DNA from: Streptomyces triticisoli
GTDB taxonomy: Bacteria > Actinomycetota > Actinomycetes > Streptomycetales > Streptomycetaceae
DNA: 64,000 bases
Direction of reading: 5' to 3'
Assembly (NCBI RefSeq): GCF_003270085.1
Contig: NZ_QFDQ01000011.1
Coordinates: 1-64,000, forward strand
The notes under the pieces are model-generated. The model was not told the DNA's origin and ran no database searches. It saw only the letters and a list, made by a program, of their open reading frames with translations. The position numbers were made by a program, and so were the translations under genes. This document shows positions 11,042 to 20,995 of this stretch, piece by piece. Each line of letters opens with the position of its first letter. Positions within the stretch are counted from its first letter, which is position 1.

Positions 11042-13162
11042 TCAGGCCAGGCCCGCTTCCCGCATCTGCCGCAGTTCCTTCTTCATCTCCGAGACCTCGT
11101 CCCGCAGCCGCGCCGCGATCTCGAACTGCAGATCGGCCGCGGCGGCGCGCATCCGCTCCGTCATCTCCTCGATCTGCTCGGCGAGTTCGGCCGCCGGCCG
11201 GTCGGTGGGCACCGTCACCTTCGCCTTGCCCTTGGCGGACTTGGCGGACTTGGCCGGCACGGGGGCCTTCGCGTCCTTGCCGTCCTTGCCCTTGCGGTAC
11301 CCGGTGCCGAGCAGCTGCTCGGTGTCGACCTCCTCGCGGGCGATCTGCGCGACGATGTCGTTGATCTTCTTGCGCAGCGGCTGCGGGTCGATGCCGTTGG
11401 CCTTGTTGTACGCGATCTGCTTCTCCCGGCGGCGGTTGGTCTCCTCGATGGCCTTCTCCATCGCCGGGGTGATCTTGTCGGCGTACATGTGGACCTGGCC
11501 CGAGACGTTGCGCGCGGCGCGGCCGATGGTCTGGATGAGTGAGGTGCCCGAGCGCAGGAAGCCCTCCTTGTCGGCGTCGAGGATCGCCACCAGGGACACC
11601 TCGGGCAGGTCCAGGCCCTCGCGCAGCAGGTTGATGCCGACCAGGACGTCGTACTCGCCGGTGCGCAGCTCGCGCAGCAGTTCGACCCGGCGCAGGGTGT
11701 CGACGTCGCTGTGCAGATAGCGCACCTGGATGCCGAGCTCCAGGAAGTAGTCGGTCAGGTCCTCGGCCATCTTCTTGGTGAGCGTGGTGACCAGGACGCG
11801 CTCGTCCTTCTCCACACGGTCCCGGATCTCGTGCACCAGGTCGTCGATCTGGCCCTCGGTGGGCTTGACGACGACCTGGGGGTCGACCAGGCCGGTGGGG
11901 CGGATGATCTGCTCGACCTGGCTGTCGGAACGCGACAGCTCGTACGGCCCGGGGGTCGCCGACAGGTACACCGTCTGGTCGATGCGCTGCTGGAACTCCT
12001 CCCACTTCAGCGGCCGGTTGTCCAGGGCGGAGGGGAGCCGGAAGCCGTGCTCCACCAGGGTGCGCTTGCGGGAGGCGTCGCCCTCGTACATCGCGCCGAT
12101 CTGGGGGACGGTGACGTGCGACTCGTCGATGACGAGCAGGAAGTCCTCCGGGAAGTAGTCCAGCAGCGTGTGGGGCGGGGTGCCCGGTGCACGGTCGTCG
12201 AAGTGCATCGAGTAGTTCTCCACGCCGGAGCAGGTGCCGATCTGGCGGAGCATCTCGATGTCGTACGTGGTGCGCATGCGCAGCCGCTGGGCCTCCAGCA
12301 GCTTGCCCTGCTTCTCCAGCTCGGCCAGGCGCTCGGTCAGCTCCTTCTCGATGCCGTTGATCGCCCGCTCCATGCGCTCGGGGCCGGCGATGTAGTGGGA
12401 GGCCGGGAAGACGTACAACTGCTGGTCGTCGCTGATGATCTCGCCGGTGATCGGGTGCAGCGTGGACAGCGCCTCGATCTCGTCGCCGAACATCTCGATG
12501 CGGACGGCCAGCTCCTCGTAGACCGGGAAGATCTCGACGGTGTCGCCACGCACCCGGAAGGTGCCGCGGGTGAAGGCCATGTCGTTGCGCGTGTACTGGA
12601 TGTCCACGAAGCGGCGCAGCAACTCGTCCCGGTCGGTCTCCTCGCCGACCCGGAGGGGGACCATGCGGTCCACGTACTCCTGCGGCGTACCCAGGCCGTA
12701 GATGCAGGAGACGGAGGCGACCACGACGACGTCGCGGCGGGTGAGCAGCGAGTTGGTCGCGGAGTGGCGCAGGCGCTCGACCTCCTCGTTGATCGAGGAG
12801 TCCTTCTCGATGTAGGTGTCCGACTGGGGGACGTAGGCCTCGGGCTGGTAGTAGTCGTAGTACGAGACGAAGTACTCGACCGCGTTGTTCGGCAGGAGCT
12901 CGCGGAACTCGTTGGCCAACTGGGCGGCCAACGTCTTGTTGGGCGCCATCACGAGGGTCGGGCGCTGGAGCCTCTCTATCATCCACGCGGTGGTGGCGGA
13001 CTTGCCGGTGCCGGTGGCGCCGAGCAGGACGACGTCCTTCTCGCCCGCCCGGATGCGCCGGGCGAGCTCGTCGATGGCCTGCGGCTGGTCGCCGCTGGGC
13101 CGGTAGGGGCTGACGACCTCGAAGGGCGCCACCGTGCGTTCGATGTGTGAGACGGGCCGCAT
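11042..13162 (-). CDS. uvrB: Excinuclease ABC subunit B (UvrB)
   Basis: DNA-helicase-like subunit that verifies damage and positions UvrC. About 706 residues, complete. Visible are Walker [16 protein letters not shown], the damage-binding beta-hairpin [13 protein letters not shown], the DESH Walker B box, [24 protein letters not shown] (motif VI) and a C-terminal UVR coiled coil ([15 protein letters not shown]) that binds UvrC. A Lys/Ala-rich insertion precedes the UVR motif. ATG 13162 was chosen over an ORF start ten codons upstream because TACGGT (13175-13170) lies exactly 7 nt before it, suggesting a leaderless mRNA, and homology begins there. I found no convincing LexA box. Confidence 0.98.
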   Translation of the reverse strand: MRPVSHIERTVAPFEVVSPYRPSGDQPQAIDELARRIRAGEKDVVLLGATGTGKSATTAWMIERLQRPTLVMAPNKTLAAQLANEFRELLPNNAVEYFVSYYDYYQPEAYVPQSDTYIEKDSSINEEVERLRHSATNSLLTRRDVVVVASVSCIYGLGTPQEYVDRMVPLRVGEETDRDELLRRFVDIQYTRNDMAFTRGTFRVRGDTVEIFPVYEELAVRIEMFGDEIEALSTLHPITGEIISDDQQLYVFPASHYIAGPERMERAINGIEKELTERLAELEKQGKLLEAQRLRMRTTYDIEMLRQIGTCSGVENYSMHFDDRAPGTPPHTLLDYFPEDFLLVIDESHVTVPQIGAMYEGDASRKRTLVEHGFRLPSALDNRPLKWEEFQQRIDQTVYLSATPGPYELSRSDSQVEQIIRPTGLVDPQVVVKPTEGQIDDLVHEIRDRVEKDERVLVTTLTKKMAEDLTDYFLELGIQVRYLHSDVDTLRRVELLRELRTGEYDVLVGINLLREGLDLPEVSLVAILDADKEGFLRSGTSLIQTIGRAARNVSGQVHMYADKITPAMEKAIEETNRRREKQIAYNKANGIDPQPLRKKINDIVAQIAREEVDTEQLLGTGYRKGKDGKDAKAPVPAKSAKSAKGKAKVTVPTDRPAAELAEQIEEMTERMRAAAADLQFEIAARLRDEVSEMKKELRQMREAGLA

Positions 13163-13215
13163 GACATCCACCGTACGACCCGCCACTGACATCGATATTG
13201 CTGGGCGGATCCCGG

Positions 13216-14109
13216 TCAGCGGTTCTGCGGGGCGCGGAGGCGTTCGCGGGCCGGGCCGGGGTGCGGGGCGCGGGCCGGGCCGCGGCGGGTGCGGGACAGG
13301 GGGCGGCCGGTGGCGTGGGGGACGAGTTCACCGGCCGGGACGCCCGGCTTGTGCTCGGCGGGGGCCCAGTCGGGCCCGCCCAGGACCATCTGCCGGTCGA
13401 ACAGGACGACGGCACCGGCGAGCAGCAGGAGGGTGAGCGGGCCGACCATCATCGGCGCGAGCAGGACGGCCGGTGACTCGCCGTCGGCGGGGGTGCCGCC
13501 GGTGCCGTGCAGGTGGACGCTGACGGCGGCCATGCCGGTGTAGTGCATGCCGCTGACGGCGAGCCCCATGACCAGGCTCGCGCCGACGCTCCACAGCGGT
13601 CCCCTGACCTGTCCGGCCGCCCAGAGGGCGGCAGTGGCGGCGACGACGGCGATGACGACGGAGGCGGCGACGGTGAGGGTGTCGTACTCCAGGGTGCCGT
13701 TGAGCCGCATTCCGGCCATGCCCAGATAGTGCATGGTGGCGATGCCCAGGCCGGTGATCGTGCCGCCGGTGAACAGCGCGGAGCCGGTCGCGCCCCGGTA
13801 GCCGACGATGAAGATCCCGACGCCCACCATGACGATGGCGACGGCCAGGCTGACGTACGTCGTCGGCCGGTCGTAGTGGACGGGCGCCTCCTCGACGGTG
13901 AAGCCGGTCATCGCCACGAAGTGCATGGTCCATATGCCGGAGCCGATCGCCGCCGAGGCCAGGGCGAGCCAGCCGGGGCGCCAGGAGTTCGCGACCAGCA
14001 GGGCGCGGGTGGTGCAGCGCAGGCCGAGGGCCCCGCCCAGGCAGGCCATGACACAGGCCACCACCGGGGTGACGAGCCCGTAGCTGAATCCGTCGACCGT
14101 GCCTTGCAT
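13216..14109 (-). CDS. MHYT domain integral membrane sensor protein
   Basis: A 297-residue protein with seven predicted membrane spans. It contains the three MHYT repeats of the domain: MHFVAM, MHYLGM and MHYTGM, whose Met/His residues are proposed to bind copper and sense O2, CO or NO. There is no GGDEF, EAL or kinase domain; the tail is a basic Pro/Arg-rich stretch of about 50 residues, so any output partner is separate. GGAAGGG lies upstream of ATG 14109. It ends 53 nt before uvrB, but the two are tandem rather than obviously coupled. Confidence 0.88.
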   Translation of the reverse strand: MQGTVDGFSYGLVTPVVACVMACLGGALGLRCTTRALLVANSWRPGWLALASAAIGSGIWTMHFVAMTGFTVEEAPVHYDRPTTYVSLAVAIVMVGVGIFIVGYRGATGSALFTGGTITGLGIATMHYLGMAGMRLNGTLEYDTLTVAASVVIAVVAATAALWAAGQVRGPLWSVGASLVMGLAVSGMHYTGMAAVSVHLHGTGGTPADGESPAVLLAPMMVGPLTLLLLAGAVVLFDRQMVLGGPDWAPAEHKPGVPAGELVPHATGRPLSRTRRGPARAPHPGPARERLRAPQNR

Positions 14110-14286
14110 GCGCGGCTGCCCTTCCGCCCTCTTGAGTCCCGGAATGTCGCGAGATGCCCCCCAGTCCCAGGACCGCCACGCGGTCAGGGCTGACGCAGAG
14201 AGTATGACTCCCCCGGATCGGCCGAACGATTTTGCGGCAAAGAAACACGACCTCGCCGCAGATGTGTGGCAACGGTGGGCACACGG

Positions 14287-14341
14287 GGGTCAACTCCGCG
14301 TACGTCGCGTTCTCCGCGCGGTCGCGCCTTATTTACCGTCT
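14287..14341 (+). promoter_or_regulatory. Candidate PHO box upstream of glpQ
   Basis: Three adjacent 11-nt direct-repeat units, GTTCTCCGCGC (14309-14319), GGTCGCGCCTT (14320-14330) and ATTTACCGTCT (14331-14341), fit the Streptomyces PhoP pattern of GTTCACC-like heptamers every 11 nt. A weaker unit may lie near 14288. glpQ genes of S. coelicolor are, as I recall, PhoP-controlled. Confidence 0.5.
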
Positions 14342-14389
14342 GCTGTCATCCTTGTGCTGTCCGTGACCGTTTTGTCGCGAGGAGTACGC

Positions 14390-15265
14390 ATGCGCGCGTG
14401 TGCAGTCGCCGTCACGACCACCGCACTGGTGGGGGCCACTCTGCTGTTGCCCACGTCCGAGGTGCGGGCCGCCGGAACCCCTGAACGGCCCCCGGTGGTC
14501 GTCGCCCACCGGGGCGCCTCCGCCTACGCCCCGGAGAACACCCTGGCCGCCGTCGACAAGGCCGCCGCGCTCGGCTTCTCCTGGGTGGAGAACGACGTGC
14601 AGCGCACCAAGGACGGCCGGCTCGTGGTGATCCACGACGACAGTCTGCGGCGGACGACCGACGTCGAGAAGGTCTTTCCCGGCCGGGCGCCGTGGAAGGT
14701 GAAGGACTTCACCGCCGCGGAGATCGCCCGCCTGGACGCGGGCAGCTGGTTCTCCCCCGCGTACGCGGGCACGCGCGTGCCGACGCTGGAGCAGTATCTG
14801 CGCCGGGTCGAGCACCACCACGAGAAGCTGCTGCTGGAGATCAAGAACCCCGAGCTGTATCCGGGCATCGAGCAGCAGCTCCTGAAGGAGCTGGCCAACG
14901 ACGGCTGGCTCGACCAGCGGCATCTGGCGGACCGGCTGATCGTGCAGAGCTTCAGCGCGGACAGCCTGCGGATCGTGCACGAGCTGAAGCCCGCCGTCCG
15001 GACCGGCTTCCTCGGCCGTCCGGCCGTGGCGGACCTGAACCGGTACGCGGCCTTCGCGGACCTGATCAACCCGTCCCACGGCACGCTCTCCGCGGATTAC
15101 GTGAAGGCCGTCCACGCCCATGTCGGACCGCACCTCAAGCCGCTGAAGGTCTTCGCCTGGACGGTGGACGACGCCGCCCGTGCCCGGACCGTCGCCGGCT
15201 ACGGCGTGGACGGGATCATCACGAACAAGCCGGACGTGGTGCGGGCGGCGCTCGACGATGCGTGA
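14390..15265 (+). CDS. glpQ: Secreted glycerophosphodiester phosphodiesterase (GlpQ-like)
   Basis: Hydrolyses glycerophosphodiesters from lipids or teichoic acid to glycerol-3-phosphate and an alcohol, outside the cell. 291 residues. A Sec signal peptide (MRACAVAVTTTALVGATLLL, cleavage near VRAA) precedes the GDPD domain, which has the catalytic HRGASAYAPENT (first His), VENDVQRTKDGRLVVIHDD (metal Glu/Asp and second catalytic His), LLEIKNPE (metal Glu) and the closing VFAWTVDDAARA and GVDGIITNKP. ATG 14390 has GAGGAG 5 nt upstream. The candidate PHO box upstream suggests induction by phosphate starvation. Confidence 0.93.
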   Translation: MRACAVAVTTTALVGATLLLPTSEVRAAGTPERPPVVVAHRGASAYAPENTLAAVDKAAALGFSWVENDVQRTKDGRLVVIHDDSLRRTTDVEKVFPGRAPWKVKDFTAAEIARLDAGSWFSPAYAGTRVPTLEQYLRRVEHHHEKLLLEIKNPELYPGIEQQLLKELANDGWLDQRHLADRLIVQSFSADSLRIVHELKPAVRTGFLGRPAVADLNRYAAFADLINPSHGTLSADYVKAVHAHVGPHLKPLKVFAWTVDDAARARTVAGYGVDGIITNKPDVVRAALDDA

Positions 15266-15345
15266 GCGCCCCGCTCAAGCCGCCGCGGGAGCGAGCCCGG
15301 GGCAGAGCCGGGAGCGTTGTCAGTGGCGGGCCGTAGCGTAGTCCC

Positions 15346-15897
15346 ATGGACAGCCACGAGCACAGTGAACAGGTCGTGTGGGCCGTCGTCGACACCGGCA
15401 TCGGCCCCCTGCTGCTGGCCGCGACCCGCCAGGGCCTGGTCAACGTCGTGTTCCACGCCACCGACGCGATACGGGACCAGGCGCCGGCCCGGCTGGCGTC
15501 CCGGCTGGGCGGCGAGCCGGTCGAGGAGTCCGGCTCCCCGCTACTGGCGGAGCCGATACGCCAGGTCCGGGCGTACTTCGCGGGCGAGCGGCGCGACTTC
15601 GAGCTGCCGCTGGACTGGTCGCTGGTCTCGGGCTTCAACCGGCAGGTGCTGCGCGAGCTCGCGTCGACCGTGCCGTACGGCACGGTCGTCGGGTACGGCG
15701 ATCTCGCCGAGCGGGTCGGGCAGCCCGGTGCCGCGCAGGCGGTGGGCGCGGCGATGGGCTCCAATCCGCTGCCGGTGGTGGTGCCGTGCCACCGGGTGGT
15801 CGAGAGCGACGGGGGCATCGGCGGATTCGGGGGCGGTCGGGAGACCAAGCGGAGGCTGCTCGCACTGGAGGGAGTGCTGCCCGAGCCGCTGTTCTGA
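15346..15897 (+). CDS. ogt: Methylated-DNA-protein-cysteine methyltransferase (Ogt)
   Basis: Suicide repair of O6-alkylguanine by transfer of the alkyl group to an active-site Cys. 183 residues, the usual length. The active-site motif PVVVPCHRVVESDGGIGGFG carries the acceptor Cys, and FNRQVLRELASTVPYGTVVGYG contains the helix-turn-helix with the Arg finger. The N-terminal domain lacks the Cys-rich Ada module. TAGCGT lies 6 nt before ATG 15346, consistent with a leaderless transcript. Convergent with the VOC gene. Confidence 0.95.
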   Translation: MDSHEHSEQVVWAVVDTGIGPLLLAATRQGLVNVVFHATDAIRDQAPARLASRLGGEPVEESGSPLLAEPIRQVRAYFAGERRDFELPLDWSLVSGFNRQVLRELASTVPYGTVVGYGDLAERVGQPGAAQAVGAAMGSNPLPVVVPCHRVVESDGGIGGFGGGRETKRRLLALEGVLPEPLF

Positions 15898-15928
15898 GGT
15901 CCCTGCTCGTCCAGAGCTCCTTGCTCGT

Positions 15929-16369
15929 CTAGTCGTAGTGACGGGCCTCGAAGATGTTCCCGTCGGGGTCGCGGAAGTAGAAGCTGCGCCTGGCCTTGCC
16001 GCGTGCGCCGTAGGCGTCGTAGGAGAAGTCGGTCATGGGGACGTCGTGTTCCTGGAGGCGGGTGCGCAGGGCGTCGAAAGCGGCGGCGGGCAGGGACAGG
16101 CAGACGTGGTTCACCGGGTGGCCCGCGCTGTCGCCGGCGCCGGGGAGCATGTCCATGCGCCGCACCATGTCGTGCGGGGCGAGGTCGAGGATCGTCTCCT
16201 CGTTGAGGCGTACGGAGGGGAAGGAGACCTTGCCGGCGGCGAACTCGTCGACCCGTAGCGGCTCCAGGCCGACGGTCTTCTCGTAGAAGCCGGCGGCGGC
16301 GACCGGGTCGCGCACCCACAGGACGACGTGGTCGAAGCGTGGGGCGTTGTCCGTCATGTTGTCCGTCAT
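15929..16369 (-). CDS. VOC family protein (glyoxalase/dioxygenase fold)
   Basis: A 146-residue vicinal-oxygen-chelate protein made of two beta-alpha-beta-beta-beta modules. Possible metal ligands are FDHVVLWVRD (His), HPVNHVCLSL (His) and FRDPDGNIFEARHYD (Glu), so all three positions are kept and an enzymatic role is possible. The substrate is unknown. The N-terminus starts MTDNMTDN, a direct duplication that leaves two candidate ATGs (16369 and 16357); AAGG precedes the first at short spacing. Confidence 0.85.
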   Translation of the reverse strand: MTDNMTDNAPRFDHVVLWVRDPVAAAGFYEKTVGLEPLRVDEFAAGKVSFPSVRLNEETILDLAPHDMVRRMDMLPGAGDSAGHPVNHVCLSLPAAAFDALRTRLQEHDVPMTDFSYDAYGARGKARRSFYFRDPDGNIFEARHYD

Positions 16370-16488
16370 GCCTTACAGGCTGGTGGCGTGCCGTGCGGGG
16401 CGCAAGGGGGCGACGGTGAGTCGACGGTGCCCGTCGGCTGGGACTGCGCCCCGTGCTGTGCCCACCCGGCCCGTCCGCCGTCATCGCC

Positions 16489-17130
16489 TCAGCCGTTCCA
16501 GGCCGGACGGCGTGGGTCGTCCGCGCGTACCAGGACGTCGGCGGTGGCGGCCGGGGCGGTTTCGGTCTCGTAGCGTTCGAAGGCGGGGAGGGTCCAGTGG
16601 TCCGGCTCGGGGGTGTGGCGGCGCAAGGCGCCCGGGGAGAGGAGGAGGTGGACGGTCAGGTCGAAGGGGAACCAGTGGCGCAGCAGGAGAGGGCCGTGCA
16701 GCAGGAGCACGGCTCCGGGCGGGAGCTGGACGTAGGGGCTGCGGGTGGCGCGGTCGGTGACCGGGTCCCACAGGTCGGGCAGGACACGGCCGTCACCGCC
16801 GGGTTCGAGGGGGCCGAAGACCTCGCGCCACAGGGCACCGGTGTCGAGCCAGCCGTCGTAGTAGGAGTCCACGTCCCGGTGGCCGTGTTCCAGGCGGAGG
16901 GAGGCCGGGCGCAGGAAGCCCTCGGTGCCGACGACCAGCGAGGGCCGGCCGAGCGGGCGCAGCGCTTCGGCGACGCGTCCGGCGAGGTCGCCGGGGCGGG
17001 CGGCGGGGGCGCCGTCGAAGGCGACGCGCGGCCAGGGGCTGCCGTCGCCGAGCTTCAGGTCGAGCAGGCGCTCGGCGAGGCGGTCGGCGAGCCGTTCCCA
17101 GGTGATCGCTTGAAGTCGCACACCGCCCAT
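16489..17130 (-). CDS. Uridine kinase-like protein lacking a canonical P-loop
   Basis: A 213-residue protein aligning by eye with Streptomyces uridine kinase-like NTPases: LADRLAERLLDLK, then VAFDGAPAARPGDLAGRVAEAL where a P-loop is expected, then YYDGWLDTGALWREVFGPL, RSPYVQLPPGAVLLLHGPLLL and DLTVHLLLSP. The Walker A position reads DGAPAARPGD and lacks the GK[ST] needed for phosphate binding, so kinase activity is doubtful. It may be a non-catalytic relative, or use another mode. ATG 17130 and the GTG three codons later are both possible starts. It is divergent from the GltD homologue. Confidence 0.7.
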   Translation of the reverse strand: MGGVRLQAITWERLADRLAERLLDLKLGDGSPWPRVAFDGAPAARPGDLAGRVAEALRPLGRPSLVVGTEGFLRPASLRLEHGHRDVDSYYDGWLDTGALWREVFGPLEPGGDGRVLPDLWDPVTDRATRSPYVQLPPGAVLLLHGPLLLRHWFPFDLTVHLLLSPGALRRHTPEPDHWTLPAFERYETETAPAATADVLVRADDPRRPAWNG

Positions 17131-17239
17131 GATGCGGCAGGCCTCGCCCTTCCCACCGGGCCCGCCGGGCACTGTGCGCACGCCGCTCGCGGACGTATCG
17201 TGGCCGGAAAGACGTGGTGCCCAGGCAAGGGGGACGGCC

Positions 17240-18730
17240 ATGGCCGATCCCAAGGGTTTCATGACCACACCCCGTCGGGAGTGGCCGCGCCGGCCGGTCG
17301 AGGAGCGGGTGCGGGACTGGCGCGAGGTATATGTGCCGGGCGGGTTGCTGCCGATCATCAGCAAGCAGGCGGACCGGTGCATGGACTGCGGGGTGCCGTT
17401 CTGCCACGAGGCCTGCCCGCTGGGCAATCTGATCCCCGAGTGGAACGACCTGGTGTCCCGGGAGGACTGGCGGGCGGCGAGCGACCGGCTGCACGCGACC
17501 AACAACTTCCCCGAGTTCACGGGGCGGTTGTGTCCAGCGCCGTGCGAGGCGGGGTGCGTGCTGGCGATCAACCAGCCGGCCGTCACCATCAAGAACGTGG
17601 AGTGCGCGATCGCCGACCGGGCATGGGAGGAGGGGTTCACCCCGCCGCAGCCGCCGGACCGGCTGTCCGGGCGGACCGTCGCGGTGATCGGTTCGGGGCC
17701 GACGGGGCTGGCCGCGGCGCAGCAGCTGACCCGTGCGGGGCACACGGTCGCGGTGTACGAGCGGGACGACCGGCTCGGTGGGCTCATGCGGTACGGCATC
17801 CCCGCGTTCAAGATGGAGAAGCACCATCTGGAGCGGCGGCTGGAGCAGATGTGGGCCGAGGGGACCAAGTTCCGTACGTCCACGGTGGTGGGGCGGGACG
17901 TGGGGGCGGCGGAGCTGCGGGCGCGCTACGACGCCGTAGTGATCGCGACGGGAGCGACTGCGTGGCGGGAACTTCCGGTCCCCGGGCGGGAGCTGGCCGG
18001 GATCCACCAGGCGATGGAGTACCTGCCGCTGTCCAACCGGGTGTGCGAGGGGGATCTCGACACCTCCCCCGTGTGCGCCGCCGGCCGGCATGTCGTGATC
18101 GTCGGCGGCGGGGACACGGGGTCCGACTGCCTGGGCACGGCGGTGCGGCAGGGCGCCGCGTCCGTGACGCAGCTGGACATCTACGCCCAGCCGGGCACGG
18201 AGCGCGACGACGACACCGAGCCGTGGCCGACGTACCCGAAGATCTACCGGCTGTCGGCCGCCCACCAGGAGGCGGGCGCCCTGCGCACGGCGCCCGCCGC
18301 GGACGCCGACGCGCGGCTGTTCGCGGCGTCGACGCTCCGCTTCACCGGTGACGCCGAGGGACACGTGTGCGCGTTGCACCTGGTCGAGGTCGACGCGCGG
18401 CGCCGCCCCCTGCCGGGCACCGGGCGCACGCTCCCCGCCGACCTCGTCCTGCTCGCGCTGGGCTTCTCCGGCCCGTCCCGGGAGGACGGCCTGATCGCCC
18501 AGCTGGGCCTGGACCTCACGCCCCGCGGCACGATCGCCCGCGACGGCGCCTTCGCGACCAACGTCCCCGGCGTCTTCGCCGCCGGGGACGCGGCCCGCGG
18601 CCAGTCCCTCATCGTCTGGGCCATCGCCGAGGGCCGCGCGGTCGCGGCAGCCGTGGATCACTACCTGACCGGCGCCCCTTCACGACTCCCGTCCCCGATC
18701 GGCCCGTACGACCGCCCGATGCGGGTCTAG
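17240..18730 (+). CDS. gltD: Glutamate synthase small subunit-like oxidoreductase (GltD)
   Basis: A 496-residue FAD/NADPH flavoprotein of the GltD family, which passes NADPH electrons through Fe-S clusters to the glutamate synthase large subunit. The N-terminal cysteine sets [17 protein letters not shown] and CPAPCEAGC bind two [4Fe-4S] clusters. FAD motif [13 protein letters not shown] and NADPH motif [13 protein letters not shown] follow, then [23 protein letters not shown] 17240 has AAGGGGGAC just upstream. No gltB is present within the window, so it may serve a distant GltB or act as a general Fe-S/NADPH reductase. Other GltD paralogues are known in Streptomyces. Confidence 0.93.
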   Translation: MADPKGFMTTPRREWPRRPVEERVRDWREVYVPGGLLPIISKQADRCMDCGVPFCHEACPLGNLIPEWNDLVSREDWRAASDRLHATNNFPEFTGRLCPAPCEAGCVLAINQPAVTIKNVECAIADRAWEEGFTPPQPPDRLSGRTVAVIGSGPTGLAAAQQLTRAGHTVAVYERDDRLGGLMRYGIPAFKMEKHHLERRLEQMWAEGTKFRTSTVVGRDVGAAELRARYDAVVIATGATAWRELPVPGRELAGIHQAMEYLPLSNRVCEGDLDTSPVCAAGRHVVIVGGGDTGSDCLGTAVRQGAASVTQLDIYAQPGTERDDDTEPWPTYPKIYRLSAAHQEAGALRTAPAADADARLFAASTLRFTGDAEGHVCALHLVEVDARRRPLPGTGRTLPADLVLLALGFSGPSREDGLIAQLGLDLTPRGTIARDGAFATNVPGVFAAGDAARGQSLIVWAIAEGRAVAAAVDHYLTGAPSRLPSPIGPYDRPMRV

Positions 18731-18750
18731 CAACGCGACCGGGCCGGGCG

Positions 18751-19608
18751 TCACGGCTTGCGGGCCACCGCCCCGTACCCCGGGATCACCCCGTCGTCCT
18801 GGCCCGGGACCGGGTCGCCCAGCTCCGGGTGCCACTTGTGGACGATCTCGACGCCCGGGTCCACCAGCTCCAGGCCGTCGAAGAAGCGGGTGAACTCCTC
18901 GCGGGAGCGCAGGGCCAGGGTCACGCCGGCCGCCTTCAGTCTGGCCGTGGCCTCCGTCGCTGAATCGTCCGGGCTGAAGTCGGCGGTGGCGTGGGTCATC
19001 ATCACGTAGCTGCCGGACGGGAATTCGGCGAGGAGACGGGAGACCAGTTCGTGGGCGCCGTCCTCGTCGGGGATGAAGTGGAGCAGGGCGATCATGGAGA
19101 GGGCCACGGGCCGGCCGAGGTCCAGGACCTTCCGGGCGCCCTCCATGATCGTGGCCGGGTCGCGCACGTCGGCCTGGAGGTACTCCGTGACGCCCTCGGG
19201 CGTGCTGCGCAGCAGGGCCGCCGCGTGGGTCAGCACGATGGGGTCGTTGTCGCAGTAGACGACGCGCGCGTCGGGCGCGACCTCCTGGGCGACCTGGTGG
19301 AGGTTCGGCTCGGTCGGGATGCCGGTGCCTATGTCCAGGAACTGCCGTACGCCCTGCCCGGCCAGCCACCGCGTGGCCCGGTGCATGAACGCGCGGTTGA
19401 CCTTGGCCATCACCGGCACCCGCGGTTCGAGGGCCACCATCTGCCGGCCCAGCTCCTCGTCGACGGGGTAGTTGTCCTTGCCGCCGAGGTACCAGTCGTA
19501 CATCCGTGCGGGGTGCGGCCTGCTCGTGTCGATCGCGATCCCGTTCTCGACCTCGATCCTGTTCCCGGTCTCGTTCCCGGTCCCGTTCTCGTTCTCACGC
19601 GCGGTCAT
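18751..19608 (-). CDS. SAM-dependent methyltransferase, DUF574 family
   Basis: A 285-residue S-adenosylmethionine methyltransferase of the actinobacterial DUF574 family (Pfam Methyltransf_19). Typical features: PHPARMYDWYLGGKDNYPVD at the N-terminus, FLDIGTGIPTEPNLHQVA (SAM motif I), VVYCDNDPIVLTHA (motif II acidic residue), LLHFIPDEDGAHELV and the closing GYGAVARKP. The natural substrate of the family is unknown to me. The first 20 residues are an Asn/Gly/Glu repeat encoded by short direct repeats. ATG 19608 has GAGG 6 nt upstream. It lies 94 nt after the DUF397 gene and forms a likely operon with it and the XRE regulator. Confidence 0.9.
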   Translation of the reverse strand: MTARENENGTGNETGNRIEVENGIAIDTSRPHPARMYDWYLGGKDNYPVDEELGRQMVALEPRVPVMAKVNRAFMHRATRWLAGQGVRQFLDIGTGIPTEPNLHQVAQEVAPDARVVYCDNDPIVLTHAAALLRSTPEGVTEYLQADVRDPATIMEGARKVLDLGRPVALSMIALLHFIPDEDGAHELVSRLLAEFPSGSYVMMTHATADFSPDDSATEATARLKAAGVTLALRSREEFTRFFDGLELVDPGVEIVHKWHPELGDPVPGQDDGVIPGYGAVARKP

Positions 19609-19702
19609 ACGACACCTCTTAAGCATCCAAGGAAGAAGGGGCAGAAGGAAGTCATGATCAAGTCAACACCACATCAAGGGAGTTGAGAGCAGAACAAAAA
19701 AC

Positions 19703-19951
19703 TCAGGCGAGCAGGAAGTCCGCCACCCCCGCCTTCGCACCCTCGATGAACGCCGTCATCTCGTCCGTCGTGTAGATGAGCGCCGGCCCGTCCGGGTCGG
19801 TCGACTGGCGGACCGCGATCCGGCCGTCGGCCAGCTTCATCGCCTCCAGGCAGTTGCCTCCGTTGCCACCGCTCCACGGCTTGTGCCAGCCCTCGCTGCC
19901 CAACTCGCGGGCGGGCATGCCGTTGTAGATGCGCTGGTAGACGCGTTCCAT
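19703..19951 (-). CDS. DUF397 family protein
   Basis: An 82-residue DUF397 protein; the domain pattern is WHKPWSGGNGGNCLEAMKLA, VRQSTDPDGPALIYT and a C-terminal amphipathic helix EMTAFIEGAKAG. DUF397 proteins always sit next to XRE/DUF5753 regulators in Streptomyces, and some act as partners or antagonists in development (WhiJ, BldB-like loci). The start codon abuts the stop of the XRE gene with no gap, so the two are translationally coupled. Confidence 0.93.
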   Translation of the reverse strand: MERVYQRIYNGMPARELGSEGWHKPWSGGNGGNCLEAMKLADGRIAVRQSTDPDGPALIYTTDEMTAFIEGAKAGVADFLLA

Positions 19952-20812
19952 TCAGAGCTCCTTGCGGAGATCCCGGAGGATCTCCTTCGTGCGATGTGCT
20001 GTGGCGGCCTGCGCCGCCATGCGGTCCATGACCTCGAGGTGGGTCGCCACCTCCTGGCGCGCGTCCAGGTAGACGGCACCGGTCAGGTACTCGCTGTAGA
20101 CCATGTCCGGCAGTTCGGGCATGGCGAATCGGAACAGCACGAAGGGCCCGTACGTGCCCGGGTGCGGCCCCGAGGAGAACGGGGCGACCTGGAGCGTCAC
20201 ATTGGGCAACTTCGTGGCCTGAAGCAACTTGTCGACCTGTGCACGCATCACCTCGGGGCCGCCGACCCGGCGGCGCAGCGCGGTCTCGTCCATCACCGCC
20301 CAGAACCTGGGCGCGTCGGGACGGGTGAGCAGGTCCTGGCGTTGCATGCGCAGCGCGACATGGCGCTCGATGTCCTCGGGGCTGGTCTGGCCGATGGCCC
20401 CGGACTTGAGCACGCCGCGCGCGTAGTCCTCGGTCTGCAGCAGGCCGGGGACGAAGTGCGGCTCGTACGACCGGATGAGCGTGGCGGCGCCCTCCAGGCT
20501 GACGTACATCGAGAACCAGCCCGGCAGGATGTCGTGGAAGCGCTGCCACCAGCCGGGGCGGTTGGCCTCCTCGGCGAGCCGCATGAAGAGCCCGGCCTCG
20601 TCGTCGGGGACGCCGTACGCCTTCAACAGCAGTTGCAGGTAAGGGATTTTGAGGGCGACCTCGGCCATCTCCATACGGCGTACGGTCGCGGGGGCGACGT
20701 GCAGGACGCGGGCGGCCTCCTCACGCTTGAGCCCCGCACGCTCCCGCAGGTCCAGCAGGCGCCGGCCGAGCACGACCTGCCCGACGGTCGGCGCGGACCG
20801 CGGCTCACTCAC
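19952..20812 (-). CDS. XRE-family HTH regulator with DUF5753 (WhiJ-like)
   Basis: A 286-residue regulator. The HTH (LGRRLLDLRERAGLKREEAARVLHVAPATVRRMEMAEV) occupies residues 10-50, and the DUF5753 domain fills the rest, with its hallmarks ISY-like LIRSYEPHFVPGLLQTEDYAR, FWAVMDETALRRRVGG, LQVAPFSSGPHPG and MVYSEYLTGAVYLD. These regulators control development and antibiotic production through divergent HATPase genes. GTG 20812 has GGAGG 6 nt upstream; a longer frame to 20998 would add 62 low-complexity residues. The operator is probably in the intergenic inverted repeats at 20996-21030. Confidence 0.93.
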   Translation of the reverse strand: MSEPRSAPTVGQVVLGRRLLDLRERAGLKREEAARVLHVAPATVRRMEMAEVALKIPYLQLLLKAYGVPDDEAGLFMRLAEEANRPGWWQRFHDILPGWFSMYVSLEGAATLIRSYEPHFVPGLLQTEDYARGVLKSGAIGQTSPEDIERHVALRMQRQDLLTRPDAPRFWAVMDETALRRRVGGPEVMRAQVDKLLQATKLPNVTLQVAPFSSGPHPGTYGPFVLFRFAMPELPDMVYSEYLTGAVYLDARQEVATHLEVMDRMAAQAATAHRTKEILRDLRKEL

Positions 20813-20995
20813 ACTCCACCTCCACGACTCGGGGACAGCCTTGCGACGCCGTTCGACGATCCGTTCCGGGGGTCGAGCAAGGCCCCCCGGGCGATCCCCA
20901 GGAGGCTCCCCCGGCGATCCCGGGGCGGCACCAACTGGCGCCACTCGACGCGCTGTTGCGTGCAGTGTGCCATGACCTCTCACCGCGTCACCCAC

